DNA from: Actinosynnema pretiosum
GTDB lineage: Bacteria; Actinomycetota; Actinomycetes; Mycobacteriales; Pseudonocardiaceae
Reading direction: 5' to 3'
DNA: 64,000 nt
NCBI RefSeq assembly: GCF_024171695.1
Contig: NZ_JAMTCF010000006.1
Coordinates: 372,001-436,000 of the forward strand
In this document: positions 1 through 8,515 of the stretch, in pieces
Position numbering within the stretch: position 1 is the stretch's first letter
Layout: every line of letters begins with the position of its first letter
The notes under the pieces: generated by a model
The model's input: the letters and a program-made list of their open reading frames with translations, nothing else
Told to the model about the DNA's origin: nothing
Databases searched by the model: none
Made by a program: the position numbers and the translations under genes

Positions 1-51
1 GACGCGCGGCGGTTCGCGGACCTGGCGCTCGACGCGATCCGGGCGCGCTGA
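1..51 (+). CDS. C-terminal end of an unidentified gene cut by the left edge
   Basis: Frame 1 reads 16 codons ending in a TGA at 49-51, with a charged, alanine/arginine-rich tail. The start lies outside the window and no family can be named from this tail. The stop codon sits inside the first unit of a degenerate tandem repeat that continues downstream, and a strong hairpin follows at 228-270. This layout fits the 3' end of a plus-strand gene. Confidence 0.5.
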   Translation, partial: DARRFADLALDAIRAR

Positions 52-240
52 CGGGCGCCGGGCGCGGCCCAGGCGCGCTGACAGGTGCCCAGGCGCGATC
101 CGAACGGGGTGACGGGCCCCTGGCACGATCCGGACGGATTGACGGGCGCTGGCACGATCCGGAGGCGCCGACGAACACCCGGCGGTTCCGGACGCGCCGT
201 CGAACACCTGGCGGTTCCTGACACGCCGACGGGCGCCCGC
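31..240. repeat. Degenerate tandem repeat of about 30 bp following a stop codon
   Basis: The motif cgatccg recurs at 35, 96, 126 and 155. gcgctgac recurs at 45 and 75. gaacacc-ggcggttcc recurs at about 172 and 202. All spacings are multiples of about 30 bp, so roughly seven diverged units of one 30-bp repeat appear to be present. The array begins in the last codons of the upstream gene. No protein is encoded here. Confidence 0.6.
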
Positions 241-270
241 GCGAGGTGCTCCCCCACGCGGGCGCCCGTC
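228..270. terminator. Bidirectional hairpin terminator
   Basis: Perfect 14-bp arms (228-241 and 257-270) surround a 15-nt loop. The hairpin lies between the plus-strand gene ending at 51 and the minus-strand flavin reductase gene ending at 325, so it can serve both. It has no T-tract, as is common in actinomycetes. Confidence 0.6.
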
Positions 271-324
271 AGGTCGGTGCAGGCCAGGTCGGCGCGGCCC
301 CGGTCGACGCCGGTCAGCCCCAGG

Positions 325-837
325 TCACCCCTCGTCCAGCCTGCGGTACCGGCCGCCGAAGAACACCAGCGGGGCGCCGTCCGACGCGGTCGTGGCGCTC
401 AGCACCTCGCCGACGAACACCGCGTGGTCCCCGCCGTCGTACGCGTGCGCCACCCGGCACTCCAGCCAGGCCAGCGCGCCCGCCAGGAGCGGGGCGCCGG
501 TGCGCTCGCCCGGTCGCCAGCCGACGCCGTCGAACTGGGCGGCCCCCTGCGGGCGGGACCGGTCGGCGAAGTAGCGGGCCACGTGCTCCTGCCCCTGCGC
601 CAGCACCGAGACCGCGAACTCGCCCTCCTCGGTGATCGCCGCGTGCATGAGCGCGGTGCGCGCCACGCAGCACAGCACGAGCGGCGGTTCCAGCGACACC
701 GAGGAGAACGCGTTCGCCGTCATGCCGTGGGTGCTGCGACCGGCCGTGGTGAGCACGGTGACGCCGGTGGCGAAGGTCCGCATCGCCTCGCGCAGCGCGG
801 GGCGGGAGACCTGCGGGGCCGCTGGTCGGGTGCTCAT
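325..837 (-). CDS. Flavin reductase family protein
   Basis: 170 aa, the usual size of the FMN-binding split-barrel flavin reductases that pass reduced FMN/FAD to a partner monooxygenase. The core ATGVTVLTT followed by GMTANAFSSVSLEPPLVL is the family's flavin-binding signature, and a GDHAVFVGEV-type strand follows. The ATG at 837 overlaps the stop of the acyltransferase gene (ATGA), so this is the fourth and last gene of the UnbV-UnbU-acyltransferase operon and is likely translationally coupled. Enediyne clusters carry such reductases (SgcE6-like) for two-component monooxygenases. No partner monooxygenase lies in this operon, so the electron acceptor is unknown; a link to the RnfD-like UnbU is conceivable but only inferred. 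Confidence 0.85.
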   Translation of the reverse strand: MSTRPAAPQVSRPALREAMRTFATGVTVLTTAGRSTHGMTANAFSSVSLEPPLVLCCVARTALMHAAITEEGEFAVSVLAQGQEHVARYFADRSRPQGAAQFDGVGWRPGERTGAPLLAGALAWLECRVAHAYDGGDHAVFVGEVLSATTASDGAPLVFFGGRYRRLDEG

Positions 838-2123
838 CGCTCCACCCCCGCGTGCCCGGCGCAGCAGTGCGGGACCTCTTCCCGTGGCAGCAGCGGTTTC
901 AGGTCAACGTCGGCGCCGAGCGCGTGCGCGGCGCCGAGCACCGCGAGCAGCGGCGCGCCGGTCGGGCTGGTGGTGTCGGTGGCCAGCGCGGGCACGTCCG
1001 GGGCGATGCGCGCCACCAGGTCGGTGAGCGCCCGGCCCGGTCCCAGCTCCACCGCGAGGTCGACGTCGCGCAGCGCCAGCGCGGCGGCCTGGCGGAACAG
1101 CACCGGCCGGTGGACCTGCTCGCGCAGCAGGGTCTCCGGGTCCTCGGCGGGGCGGGCGGTGACGGTCGAGACCACCTCCCGCTGCGGCGGGCCGATCCGG
1201 AACCGGCCGAGCGCCGTCGCCATCGCCTCGCCCGCGCCCGCCACGTGCGGGGTGTGGAAGGCGTGCGGCACGCGCAACCGGTGCACCCGCACCCCAACGC
1301 CCCGCGCCGCCGCGCACACCCGGTCCACCGCGTCGGCGGGGCCTGCCACGACGCTCTCGTCGAACGCGTGGTCACCCGCGACGGCGACGTCCTCGGCCAC
1401 CGCGAGCGCCGCGGCGGTGTCGGAACCGGCGCCCAGCACGGCCATCGCGCCACCACCGGCCGAGGCGGTCGCCATCACGCGGGCCCGCTCGGCCACCAGC
1501 TCCAGCAGCGCGCGCGGGTCCAGGCACCCGGCCCAGCTCAGCGCGGTGAACTCGCCGAGGCTGTGGCCGACCGCGACGTGCGCGTCGACCCCGGCCATCC
1601 CCAGCAGCCTGGCCGCCGCCAGCGAACCGGCGACCACGCGCGGCTGCTCGGCGTCGGGGCCGTCCGGCAGGCGGGCGGCGCGCAGCACCTCGGCGGCCTC
1701 CGGGTAGCGCCGCCACACCGCGCCGCCCACCACCCTGCCGCCCTGCGCGGGGAACAGGTAGGCGATCCGGGGCGCGGTGGTGGCGCGGCCGAGGAAGACC
1801 CCCTCGTCGGGCAGGAAGGCCTTGGTGGCGCCCGCGTCCAGCAGTTCGACCAGCACCCGGAACGCCCGCCGCGCGTCCGCCGCGCCGGTGGCGACGACGG
1901 CGGCCCGCACCGGACCGCCGGTGCGGCTCCCGGCGAGCTCGGCCGCCAGCGCGGCGAGCGGCAGCGGGGCCTGCGCGCCACCGGTCAGCTCGGCCTCCAC
2001 GTCCTGCGCGTGCTCCGGCAGCTCGCCCCCGGAGGGCGGGCCGGCGAGCCCGGCCAGCCGGTCGCGCAGCTCGCCGAACCCGGCCGCGTCGAGCAGCAGC
2101 AGCTCCGCGTCCCCGGCGCTCAT
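834..2123 (-). CDS. Stand-alone acyltransferase, malonyl-CoA:ACP type
   Basis: 429 aa. The catalytic domain starts near residue 119 (FPAQGG) and holds the nucleophile motif GHSLGE with Ser188, an ARVM-type arginine near 215, and HAFH with the catalytic His near 290. HAFH is the variant usually associated with malonyl rather than methylmalonyl specificity. Residues 1-115 resemble the KS-AT linker of modular PKSs, as if the domain had been cut from a PKS or acts in trans. The ATG at 2123 overlaps the UnbU stop (ATGA), and its own stop overlaps the flavin reductase start. Known enediyne PKSs carry their own AT, so a separate AT next to UnbU is unusual. Its acceptor carrier protein is not in the window. 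Confidence 0.85.
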   Translation of the reverse strand: MSAGDAELLLLDAAGFGELRDRLAGLAGPPSGGELPEHAQDVEAELTGGAQAPLPLAALAAELAGSRTGGPVRAAVVATGAADARRAFRVLVELLDAGATKAFLPDEGVFLGRATTAPRIAYLFPAQGGRVVGGAVWRRYPEAAEVLRAARLPDGPDAEQPRVVAGSLAAARLLGMAGVDAHVAVGHSLGEFTALSWAGCLDPRALLELVAERARVMATASAGGGAMAVLGAGSDTAAALAVAEDVAVAGDHAFDESVVAGPADAVDRVCAAARGVGVRVHRLRVPHAFHTPHVAGAGEAMATALGRFRIGPPQREVVSTVTARPAEDPETLLREQVHRPVLFRQAAALALRDVDLAVELGPGRALTDLVARIAPDVPALATDTTSPTGAPLLAVLGAAHALGADVDLKPLLPREEVPHCCAGHAGVER

Positions 2124-3124
2124 CGCGCCGCCTCCGGGACCGGTCGCGCGGCAGCGGTTTCCGGGGAACCGGGGTCCTGGGCCCGCCGGGCGCGCAGGTG
2201 CACGCCCCACCACCACAACCCGCGCAGCAGGCACATGATGGCGGTGGCGAAGAACAGCGTGTAGACGACGTTGAACACCATGAGGATGCCGTAGATGAAC
2301 GCGACCCCGCTGCCGAACATGAACTGGTTGACCGGCTTCGTGGGCGTGGTGCCCGGATCGGTGATCATGTAGTTGGTGAACAGCACGAACGCCACCCCGG
2401 TCATCACGCCGAGCGCGTTGTACAGCGACACGTCCCAGATCCAGTGCCGCACGAACGCCTGGATGGCGAACCCGCCCATCCAGCCGACGATCAGCGGCAC
2501 CCGCTTGGTGAGCAGCCCGTTGATGACCGTGCCCGCCGTGGCGATGATGATCGGGATCATGACCCGCCAGTAGTAGTTCGCCTCCTCGGTGAACTCGTAC
2601 GGCGGGGCGATGCTGATCCACGAGCCGAAGAACAGCAGCGCCAGCGTGATCCCGAAGTTCGACGGGTTCATGTAGTGCCGCATCCGGCCCGCGATCGGCG
2701 CCTGGAGCACGTGCTTGGCCGCGACGCCGCAGAACACGCCGAACAGGATCGGCCACAGCTGGTTGTTGGCGTACAGCAGCATGTTCACCGCGAGGCTGGT
2801 GATGTGCGCGGGCAGCAGGAACTCGTACACCCCGCGCATCCCGCGCCCGGCGAACCGGGGGGCGCGCTCGTACGCCCAGGCGCTGACCACCTCCAGCACG
2901 ATCTCGGTGGTGTACCCGGCCAGGACGGCGATGAACGGCCACAGCCACGGCTGCTCGAAGCCGAGCAGCGTGTACCCGAAGACGTTGAACACGCTGATGG
3001 ACAGGGCGAAGTTGCGCAGCGCGACGTAGCGCGGGTCGAGCTTGGGCGGTTTCGGGGCGGGGATGGTCGGCGCGGGGGCCTGGCCGTCGCCTGCCCGGTC
3101 GGTGGTGGGGGCGGTGGCGGTCAT
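2120..3124 (-). CDS. unbU: UnbU-like (RnfD/NqrB-type) membrane protein, copy 1
   Basis: 334 aa with multiple membrane spans. It matches the enediyne-cassette protein UnbU (E5), a relative of the RnfD/NqrB subunits of redox-driven ion pumps. Conserved blocks include GFEQPWLWPFIAVL, LLPAHITSLAVNMLLY, MNPSNFGIT and FTNYMITDPGTTP. The SGAT-type motif on which RnfD/NqrB carry covalent FMN is not visible. The ATG at 3124 overlaps the UnbV stop and the TGA overlaps the acyltransferase start, so it is strictly coupled on both sides. It aligns along its whole length with the second copy at 11700-12761. The electron or ion substrate is unknown. Confidence 0.85.
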   Translation of the reverse strand: MTATAPTTDRAGDGQAPAPTIPAPKPPKLDPRYVALRNFALSISVFNVFGYTLLGFEQPWLWPFIAVLAGYTTEIVLEVVSAWAYERAPRFAGRGMRGVYEFLLPAHITSLAVNMLLYANNQLWPILFGVFCGVAAKHVLQAPIAGRMRHYMNPSNFGITLALLFFGSWISIAPPYEFTEEANYYWRVMIPIIIATAGTVINGLLTKRVPLIVGWMGGFAIQAFVRHWIWDVSLYNALGVMTGVAFVLFTNYMITDPGTTPTKPVNQFMFGSGVAFIYGILMVFNVVYTLFFATAIMCLLRGLWWWGVHLRARRAQDPGSPETAAARPVPEAAR

Positions 3125-5103
3125 CGGACCGGGACCTCCTGTGCGGTGCTGGTCAGGTAGAGGGTGCGGTCGCCCTGGTCGACCGTCGTGGTCTGCTCGT
3201 GCAGCCGCCCGTCGAGGTCGCGCCAGCACAGCGTCAGCTCGACCGGGCCGGTGTAGTCGCCGAAGCCGAAGTGGACGTCGAAGCTGCGCTTGCCGCCGTG
3301 GCCGCTGCCGCCGTCGAGCTGCGAGACCTGCTGCCTGCCGTCGGGGGTGCGGGCGGTGACGGTGGCGCCGTAGGCGGGGCTGCCCGGTCCGGTGAGGCCG
3401 GTGTTCGGCCGGTCCACCGGGCGGTACAGGTGCAGCGTCAGGTAGCCGCCCCGGTCGGGCGCGGTGTTGGCGTAGAAGGAGGGCGGGCCCCACTGGCGGG
3501 CGATGGCCAGGTCGAGCGCGCCGCTGCGGGTGCTGTCGCCCATGGCGATGCCCCGGCTCGGGTGGTGCACGCCGAGGCCCAGCTCGCCGGTGATGTTGAC
3601 GAACTGCTCCTCGTGGCGGCCCCTGGCGAAGAACGCGGGCGCCTCGTGGCCGGAGATGTCGTCGCCGGGCTGCAGGGTGGGCCACATGACCGGGTTGGAC
3701 ACCAGCATCTCGTTGGCCATGGCCAGCTCCTGGAGCCACGGCCAGCGGTCGGTGTCGCCCTTGACGAACCCGGTGGTCTGCACGACGTCGAGGTTGCCGG
3801 TGTTGGCGAAGTCGCCCATCTTGATGTCCCAGCCCCAGCCGGACCACGCGGTGGCCAGCTCCTGGCCGCGCTGGGTGAACAGCGCCTTGCCGCCGCCCAT
3901 CGCCTCGGCCTGCGCCTTCGGCTCGGCCGCGTCGTTGACCCACAGGAAGTGGCTCTCCTCGAGGCCCCAGGCGGTGGTGATGTTGCTGACGGCCATGTCG
4001 AAGCTGCCGTTGCGGTCCACGTCCGCGAAGTCCACGCCCATGCCCTTGAACGAGTCCTTGCCCAGCACGAACGACTTGGGCGTGGTGGGGGTGCGGGTGC
4101 CGAGCACCGGGGTGAACCGGATGCGGTCGGCCGTGGAGGTGTTGTGCAGCATGAAGTCGTGGCCGAAGTCGTTGGCGATGTACACCTCGGGCAGGCCGTC
4201 GCCGGTCATGTCGGCGTTGCTGAGCCCGAGGGTCCAGCCGTTGGCGGCCAGGTGCGGGATCGCCGCGTCCTCCTCCACGTAGGCCGCGCTGGGCTCGTCA
4301 CCGGCCGAGCCGGAGGTCCAGCGCAGCACGTGGTTGCCGCCGCCGTTGAGGGCCCTGGACAGCGAGTCGTTCATGGAGACGTTGTTCTGGCCCTGCGGGT
4401 CCAGCACGTCGGAGTCGGGGAAGTAGTTGCCGATGATGATGTCCGGGCGGCCGTTGCCCGCCAGGTCGCCCACCGTCACGGCGTTGGTGTGCCACTTGGG
4501 ACCGTGGTAGTCGCCGTCCTGCGTGACCTGCGGGACGAGCTCGGTCGGGTGGTAGGAGGCGAGCTCGACGCGCTGCGCGCTCTCCTTGGCCAGGTACAGC
4601 ACCGGGGTGCGCCCCCAGTAGCTCACCAGCAGGTCGGCGCGCCCGTCCGCGTTGAAGTCGCCCGGCGTGCAGCCGGTGGGGGCCATCGCGCGGCCCACCG
4701 GCAGCGGCGCCGGGTCGAGCAGGAACGGCGCGAACCGGTCCTCCTCGGGCGCGGTGGGCGCCGGTGTCACGATCACCTCGTCGGTGCGCGGGTCCACGAC
4801 GCACAGCGAGTTCGCGCGCCCGTGGCCGGTGAGGTCGTTGAGGGCGATGCCCGCGCCGACCGAGGAGATCCAGCTGCGGATGCGGTGGAACTCCGGGTTG
4901 ACCTCCCGGACGTCCTTCATCGGCAGGTCCGCGTAGCCGGGTGGCAGCTCGATGGGCAGCTCCCGGAACCCGTACTGCGCGGCGATGTCGTGCGCTCCGG
5001 GAACCGCGACGGCGGTGTGCCCGACCGCCAGCAGCGACGCGCCGACGAGGACGGTCACCACGCCCGGAACCAGTTTCCGCGTTCGCTCAGCAAAATCAGC
5101 CAT
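3121..5103 (-). CDS. unbV: UnbV-like exported FG-GAP/ASPIC protein, copy 1
   Basis: 660 aa. An N-terminal signal or anchor segment (about residues 9-30) precedes at least six FG-GAP/VCBS beta-propeller units (for example GDFNADGRADLLVSYWG and SNADMTGDGLPEVYIANDFG) and a C-terminal ASPIC/UnbV domain with DGGSGHGGKRSFDVHFG. This is the enediyne-cassette protein UnbV (E4), predicted to work outside the membrane with UnbU. Several calcium-type loops are degenerate compared with copy 2 (GDLAGNG, DVDRNG, GDSTRSG). An in-frame GTG at 5124 has a well-spaced GGGAGG and is an alternative start; the ATG at 5103 has GGGGAG only 3 nt away. It is the first gene of a four-gene operon. Confidence 0.85.
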   Translation of the reverse strand: MADFAERTRKLVPGVVTVLVGASLLAVGHTAVAVPGAHDIAAQYGFRELPIELPPGYADLPMKDVREVNPEFHRIRSWISSVGAGIALNDLTGHGRANSLCVVDPRTDEVIVTPAPTAPEEDRFAPFLLDPAPLPVGRAMAPTGCTPGDFNADGRADLLVSYWGRTPVLYLAKESAQRVELASYHPTELVPQVTQDGDYHGPKWHTNAVTVGDLAGNGRPDIIIGNYFPDSDVLDPQGQNNVSMNDSLSRALNGGGNHVLRWTSGSAGDEPSAAYVEEDAAIPHLAANGWTLGLSNADMTGDGLPEVYIANDFGHDFMLHNTSTADRIRFTPVLGTRTPTTPKSFVLGKDSFKGMGVDFADVDRNGSFDMAVSNITTAWGLEESHFLWVNDAAEPKAQAEAMGGGKALFTQRGQELATAWSGWGWDIKMGDFANTGNLDVVQTTGFVKGDTDRWPWLQELAMANEMLVSNPVMWPTLQPGDDISGHEAPAFFARGRHEEQFVNITGELGLGVHHPSRGIAMGDSTRSGALDLAIARQWGPPSFYANTAPDRGGYLTLHLYRPVDRPNTGLTGPGSPAYGATVTARTPDGRQQVSQLDGGSGHGGKRSFDVHFGFGDYTGPVELTLCWRDLDGRLHEQTTTVDQGDRTLYLTSTAQEVPVR

Positions 5104-5349
5104 GATCTCCCCGCCGCACGCCACCGGGAGTCGCCTCCCGCCCGGCTCTGAGTGGATGAGTGAGTGGAATCGGGGCCGCGCGCCGGGACCGGCGGTTCAC
5201 CACCGGATCTGCGCTCCCGGACTGGCGGCCTGCGCTGTGGAACAGCTCCGACCCAGTATGGGAGCGGGTTCGGCGGGGTGCTTCTCCCGGAGTGCTGCGA
5301 GCTTTCTCCGGGAATGCGGCAACGTTTTCGCCGACCTGGAAAGAAAAAA
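5104..5349. promoter_or_regulatory. Leader/promoter region of the left UnbV operon
   Basis: Non-coding stretch between the SDR-operon terminator and the unbV start. It contains an inverted repeat cccggag (5286-5292) / ctccggg (5306-5312) with a 13-nt spacer, which could bind a regulator. No convincing -35/-10 pair was found. The GTTGTCG motif seen upstream of the second UnbV copy is absent, so the two copies are probably regulated differently. Confidence 0.35.
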
Positions 5350-5387
5350 GGGGGGCGGGACCGGAGAGCACTCCGGTCCCGCCCCCC
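5341..5387 (-). terminator. Strong Rho-independent terminator of the SDR operon
   Basis: Perfect 17-bp arms (5350-5366 and 5371-5387) with a 4-nt loop. On the minus strand the stem is followed by a T-rich tail (complement of 5341-5349). It sits 20 bp downstream of the SDR stop and is the clearest canonical terminator in the window. Confidence 0.85.
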
Positions 5388-5406
5388 TTTCACCGGGGTC
5401 GCGCGC

Positions 5407-6153
5407 TCAGCGCAGCTCGCGCAGTCCCGCGCCGCTGAGCAGGTAGGCGGGGGCGACGGTGTCGGCGCTCAGCAGCCCCACCGCGGCCCGTCCGGCGATC
5501 TCCGGGGTGAGCAGCGGCTTGTGGTGCTCCAGGAACGCCTTGACGGGCGCGCCCGCGCGCTCCGCGTACGCGGCGACGGCCGCCGAGCCCACGCCCGTCT
5601 CGGGGGCGAAGCGGGGCAGCACGGCGGTGAACGACAGGTCCAGCCCGGCCCGGTCCGCCTCGCCCTGGGCGTAGCCGGTGAGGAAGCGCTGCATGGCCTT
5701 CGCGCCCGCGTAGCCGCCGCTGAGCGGGGAGCCGTCGGCGTTCAGGGCCGCGCCGCTGCTGACCACGACCACCCGGCCGCCGGGCCGCAGCGGGGCGGTC
5801 AGCGCCTCGCGCAGCCAGTCGAAGGTGATCCGGACGTCGGTCTCCCAGTTGACCGAGAAGCTCTCCCAGTCCTGCTCCTGCAGCGGGCGCATGACCGGGA
5901 CGGCGCCCGCGACCACCACGAGCGCGTGCGGCTCGTGGCGGCGGATCAGCTCGGTCGCGGACTTGCCGTCGGCGGCGTCCACGACCTCGGCGCGGACCTC
6001 CCCCGGCCCCGAGGCGGGCGCGGGGTGCTCGGTGGCGGTGCGGGCCACCGCGACCACCGGGGCGCCCGCGTCGGCGAGCGCGGCGGTGATCCCCCTGCCG
6101 AGGCCCCGGCTGGCGCCGACGACGATCGTGGTCCTGCCGGACAAGTCGCTCAT
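5407..6153 (-). CDS. SDR family NAD(P)-dependent oxidoreductase
   Basis: 248 aa. The Rossmann motif VVGASRGLGRG lies near the N-terminus, a VAGA sequence replaces the usual NNAG, the catalytic serine region is VVVSSGAAL, and the active-site YAGAK fits YxxxK. The ATG at 6153 has GGGAGG 8 nt upstream and is preferred over a GTG 17 codons earlier. It is the last gene of the minus-strand operon that holds the CoA ligase and hydratase/lyase, and a strong terminator follows. It could reduce or oxidise an aldehyde or alcohol released from hydroxycinnamate cleavage. That role is inferred from context and the substrate is unknown. Confidence 0.85.
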   Translation of the reverse strand: MSDLSGRTTIVVGASRGLGRGITAALADAGAPVVAVARTATEHPAPASGPGEVRAEVVDAADGKSATELIRRHEPHALVVVAGAVPVMRPLQEQDWESFSVNWETDVRITFDWLREALTAPLRPGGRVVVVSSGAALNADGSPLSGGYAGAKAMQRFLTGYAQGEADRAGLDLSFTAVLPRFAPETGVGSAAVAAYAERAGAPVKAFLEHHKPLLTPEIAGRAAVGLLSADTVAPAYLLSGAGLRELR

Positions 6154-6220
6154 GGTGGTTGCCTCCCGGTGGTGGTGCGGATCGTCGCGGTGGGTCGTTC
6201 CCACGGGTCGTCGGTGGTCG

Positions 6221-6919
6221 CTAGCCCTTGAACCTGGTGTTGTTCCACCAGTTCTCGCCGGGGCCGGACGAGTCGGCGGCCTCGTAGCGGTCCTTGAACC
6301 GCCACCAGTCCCACGGGTGCTCCAGCTCGTCCTCGCGGCGCCCGAGGTGGGTGATGTCGAGGTAGTTGTAGAAGTTCTTGAAGATCTCGCCGCCCCGGTC
6401 GAACACCGAGTAGGTGTGGAAGACCCGGTCGTCCTCGCGGTAGAAGGCGCTCACGCCCGGCGACTCGCCCTGGTCGGTGGAGACCTCGTAGTCGTAGTTG
6501 AAGTCGCTGCCGAACGAGGAGTACCAGGGCATGGTCCAGCCCATGCGGGCCTTGAACGGCTGGAAGTCCGGGTACGGTGCGCGGGAGACCATGGCGAACG
6601 TGGTGTCGCGCGCCCACATGTGCGCCAGCTCGCCGACGCTGTCGGCCTGCATGGAGCAGCCGATGCAGCCCTCCTCGGCGCCGGGGCTGTACATGTAGTG
6701 GCGGACCACGAGCTGGCGGCGGCCCTCGAACATCTCCAGCAGCGACAGCTCGCCGTCCGGGCCCTGGAACCGGTAGTCCTTCTCCACCAGCACCATCGGC
6801 AGCGCGCGGCGCTGCGCGGCGATCTCGTCGCGCGCCCTGGTGACCTCCTTCTCCTTCTCCAGCAGGGCCTTGCGGGCCTGCAACCACTCCGCCCTGCTCA
6901 CGACCTGCGGACTGCTCAT
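6221..6919 (-). CDS. DUF899 family thioredoxin-like protein
   Basis: 232 aa, the usual length of DUF899 proteins, a thioredoxin-fold family of unknown function. Recognisable features are VVRHYMYSPGAEEGCIGCSM with a CxxC (CIGC), a W-rich middle (MGWTMPWYSSFGSDFNYDY) and FYREDDRVFHTYSVFDRG. GAGGAGAG lies just upstream of the ATG. It sits between the SDR and the CoA ligase in a single operon (gaps of 67 and 36 bp). The CxxC suggests redox or thiol chemistry, but no reaction is established for the family. In this operon it may act on or protect aldehyde or thioester intermediates, which is a guess. Confidence 0.85.
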   Translation of the reverse strand: MSSPQVVSRAEWLQARKALLEKEKEVTRARDEIAAQRRALPMVLVEKDYRFQGPDGELSLLEMFEGRRQLVVRHYMYSPGAEEGCIGCSMQADSVGELAHMWARDTTFAMVSRAPYPDFQPFKARMGWTMPWYSSFGSDFNYDYEVSTDQGESPGVSAFYREDDRVFHTYSVFDRGGEIFKNFYNYLDITHLGRREDELEHPWDWWRFKDRYEAADSSGPGENWWNNTRFKG

Positions 6920-6955
6920 CTGCTCTCCTCCTCGGGACCGGTGGGTCGGCGCGGC

Positions 6956-8515
6956 TCAGGCGGCGCGGTCGCGGAGCGCGCGGCGCTCGACCTTGCCGAC
7001 CGGGGTGCGCGGGATGCGGTCGACGAACTCGATCCGCCGGATCTTCTTGTAGGGGGCGACGCGCTCGGCCACGAACGCGATCAGCTCCTCGGCGGTCGCG
7101 GGCTCCCTGGCGACCACGAAGCCCTTGGGGACCTCGCTGGCCTCCTCGTCCGGCACGCCCACCACGGCGACGTCGGCGACCTTGGGGTGCTTGAGCAGCA
7201 CGGACTCCAGCTCGACCGGGGACACCTGCTGCCCCTTGTACTTGATCAGCTCCTTGATGCGGTCCACGAGCACCAGCTCGCCGTCGGAGCCGACGTAGCC
7301 GAGGTCGCCGGTGCGCAGGAACCCGTCCTGGCCGAGCACCTCGGCGGTGGCGGCGGTGTCGGTCGCCCCGGCGTCCAGATAACCGCGCATCACCTGCGGG
7401 CCCCGGATGAGCACCTCGCCGATCTCCTCGGCGTTCAGCTCCTCGCCGGTGCCCGTGTCGACCACGCGGCACTCGACGCCCGGCGCGGGCGTGCCGACCG
7501 AGGAGTCGGTGGCGGGGTGGTCGGACTGCATGAACGAGACCATCGACTCGGTCATCCCGTAGCCCTGGGCGATGCGGCAGCCGATCCGCTCGCGCACCAG
7601 GCGCGCGATCTCCGGGTCGAGCGCGGCGCCGCCGGAGACGATGGAGCGCAGCGAGGACAGGTCGTACCGGTCGACCAGGGGGCTCCTGGCCAGCAGCACG
7701 GCCATGGTGGGCACGACGTAGAGCCGGGTGACCCGGTGGTCCTCGATCGCGCGCAGGAAGGCCTCGGGGTCGAAGCGGGGCACGGTGATCAGGGTCCCGC
7801 CCTGCAGCAGGGTCGCGTTCATCATCATGGTCAGGCCGAACGCGTGGTGGAACGGCGGGACGGCCAGCACCACCTCCCCCGGTTCGATCGGGGCGACCAT
7901 GCTGGTGAGCAGCGCCTTGGCGACCAGGTTGCGGTGGGTGAGCACCACGGTCTTGGGGTGGCCGGTGCTGCCGCTGGAGTGCAGCAGGGCGGCCGGGTCG
8001 CGCGCCGGGTCGAGCTCCCTGACCGCTCCGGCGGCCGGGTCGCCCGCGTCGTCGGCCAGCGCGGTGAAGGGGCGGGCGCCGGGCGCGGGGGCGGTGGTGA
8101 GCACCTCGTCGAGGCCCGCCTTCGCGGCCAGCGCCGTCCCCCGCTCCAGGTCGGCGGGCGCGACGACCAGCAGCCGGGCCCCGGACTCGGTGAGCCGGGC
8201 GGCCAGGTCCCGCTCGGTGTCCAGCGGGTTGAGCACCACCACGGCCCCGCCCGCGCCGGTCGCCGCGTGGGCGATCGCGGGGTACTCGGGGCAGTTCGGG
8301 GAGAGCACGGCGAGCACGTCGCCGGGGCCGAAGCCCTTGGCGCGCAACCCGGCCGCGCACCCGCGCGCGGTCGCGGCGAGCTCGGCGTGGGTGAGCTGCC
8401 CGCCACCGGAGACGTCCACGACGGCGGGGGTGTCGCCGTAGGCGTCGGCGCGGCGCAGCACGAACTCGCTGAGGTTGGTGGCGGGGACGTCCACCGGGGG
8501 CCCGCTGAAGATCAT
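6956..8515 (-). CDS. AMP-dependent acyl-CoA ligase, 4-coumarate/feruloyl-CoA ligase-like
   Basis: 519 aa, normal for 4CL-type ANL enzymes. Motifs are LLHSSGSTGHPKTV (ATP/phosphate loop), QGYGMTESM, LRTGDLG, DRIKELIKYKGQQVSPVELE and the C-terminal catalytic lysine in GKVERRAL. The ATG at 8515 overlaps the hydratase gene stop (ATGA), so the two are coupled. The pairing with a hydroxycinnamoyl-CoA hydratase/lyase points to activation of ferulate, p-coumarate or a similar aryl acid as the CoA thioester (Fcs-Ech logic). A fatty or other aryl acid cannot be excluded. Confidence 0.85.
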   Translation of the reverse strand: MIFSGPPVDVPATNLSEFVLRRADAYGDTPAVVDVSGGGQLTHAELAATARGCAAGLRAKGFGPGDVLAVLSPNCPEYPAIAHAATGAGGAVVVLNPLDTERDLAARLTESGARLLVVAPADLERGTALAAKAGLDEVLTTAPAPGARPFTALADDAGDPAAGAVRELDPARDPAALLHSSGSTGHPKTVVLTHRNLVAKALLTSMVAPIEPGEVVLAVPPFHHAFGLTMMMNATLLQGGTLITVPRFDPEAFLRAIEDHRVTRLYVVPTMAVLLARSPLVDRYDLSSLRSIVSGGAALDPEIARLVRERIGCRIAQGYGMTESMVSFMQSDHPATDSSVGTPAPGVECRVVDTGTGEELNAEEIGEVLIRGPQVMRGYLDAGATDTAATAEVLGQDGFLRTGDLGYVGSDGELVLVDRIKELIKYKGQQVSPVELESVLLKHPKVADVAVVGVPDEEASEVPKGFVVAREPATAEELIAFVAERVAPYKKIRRIEFVDRIPRTPVGKVERRALRDRAA

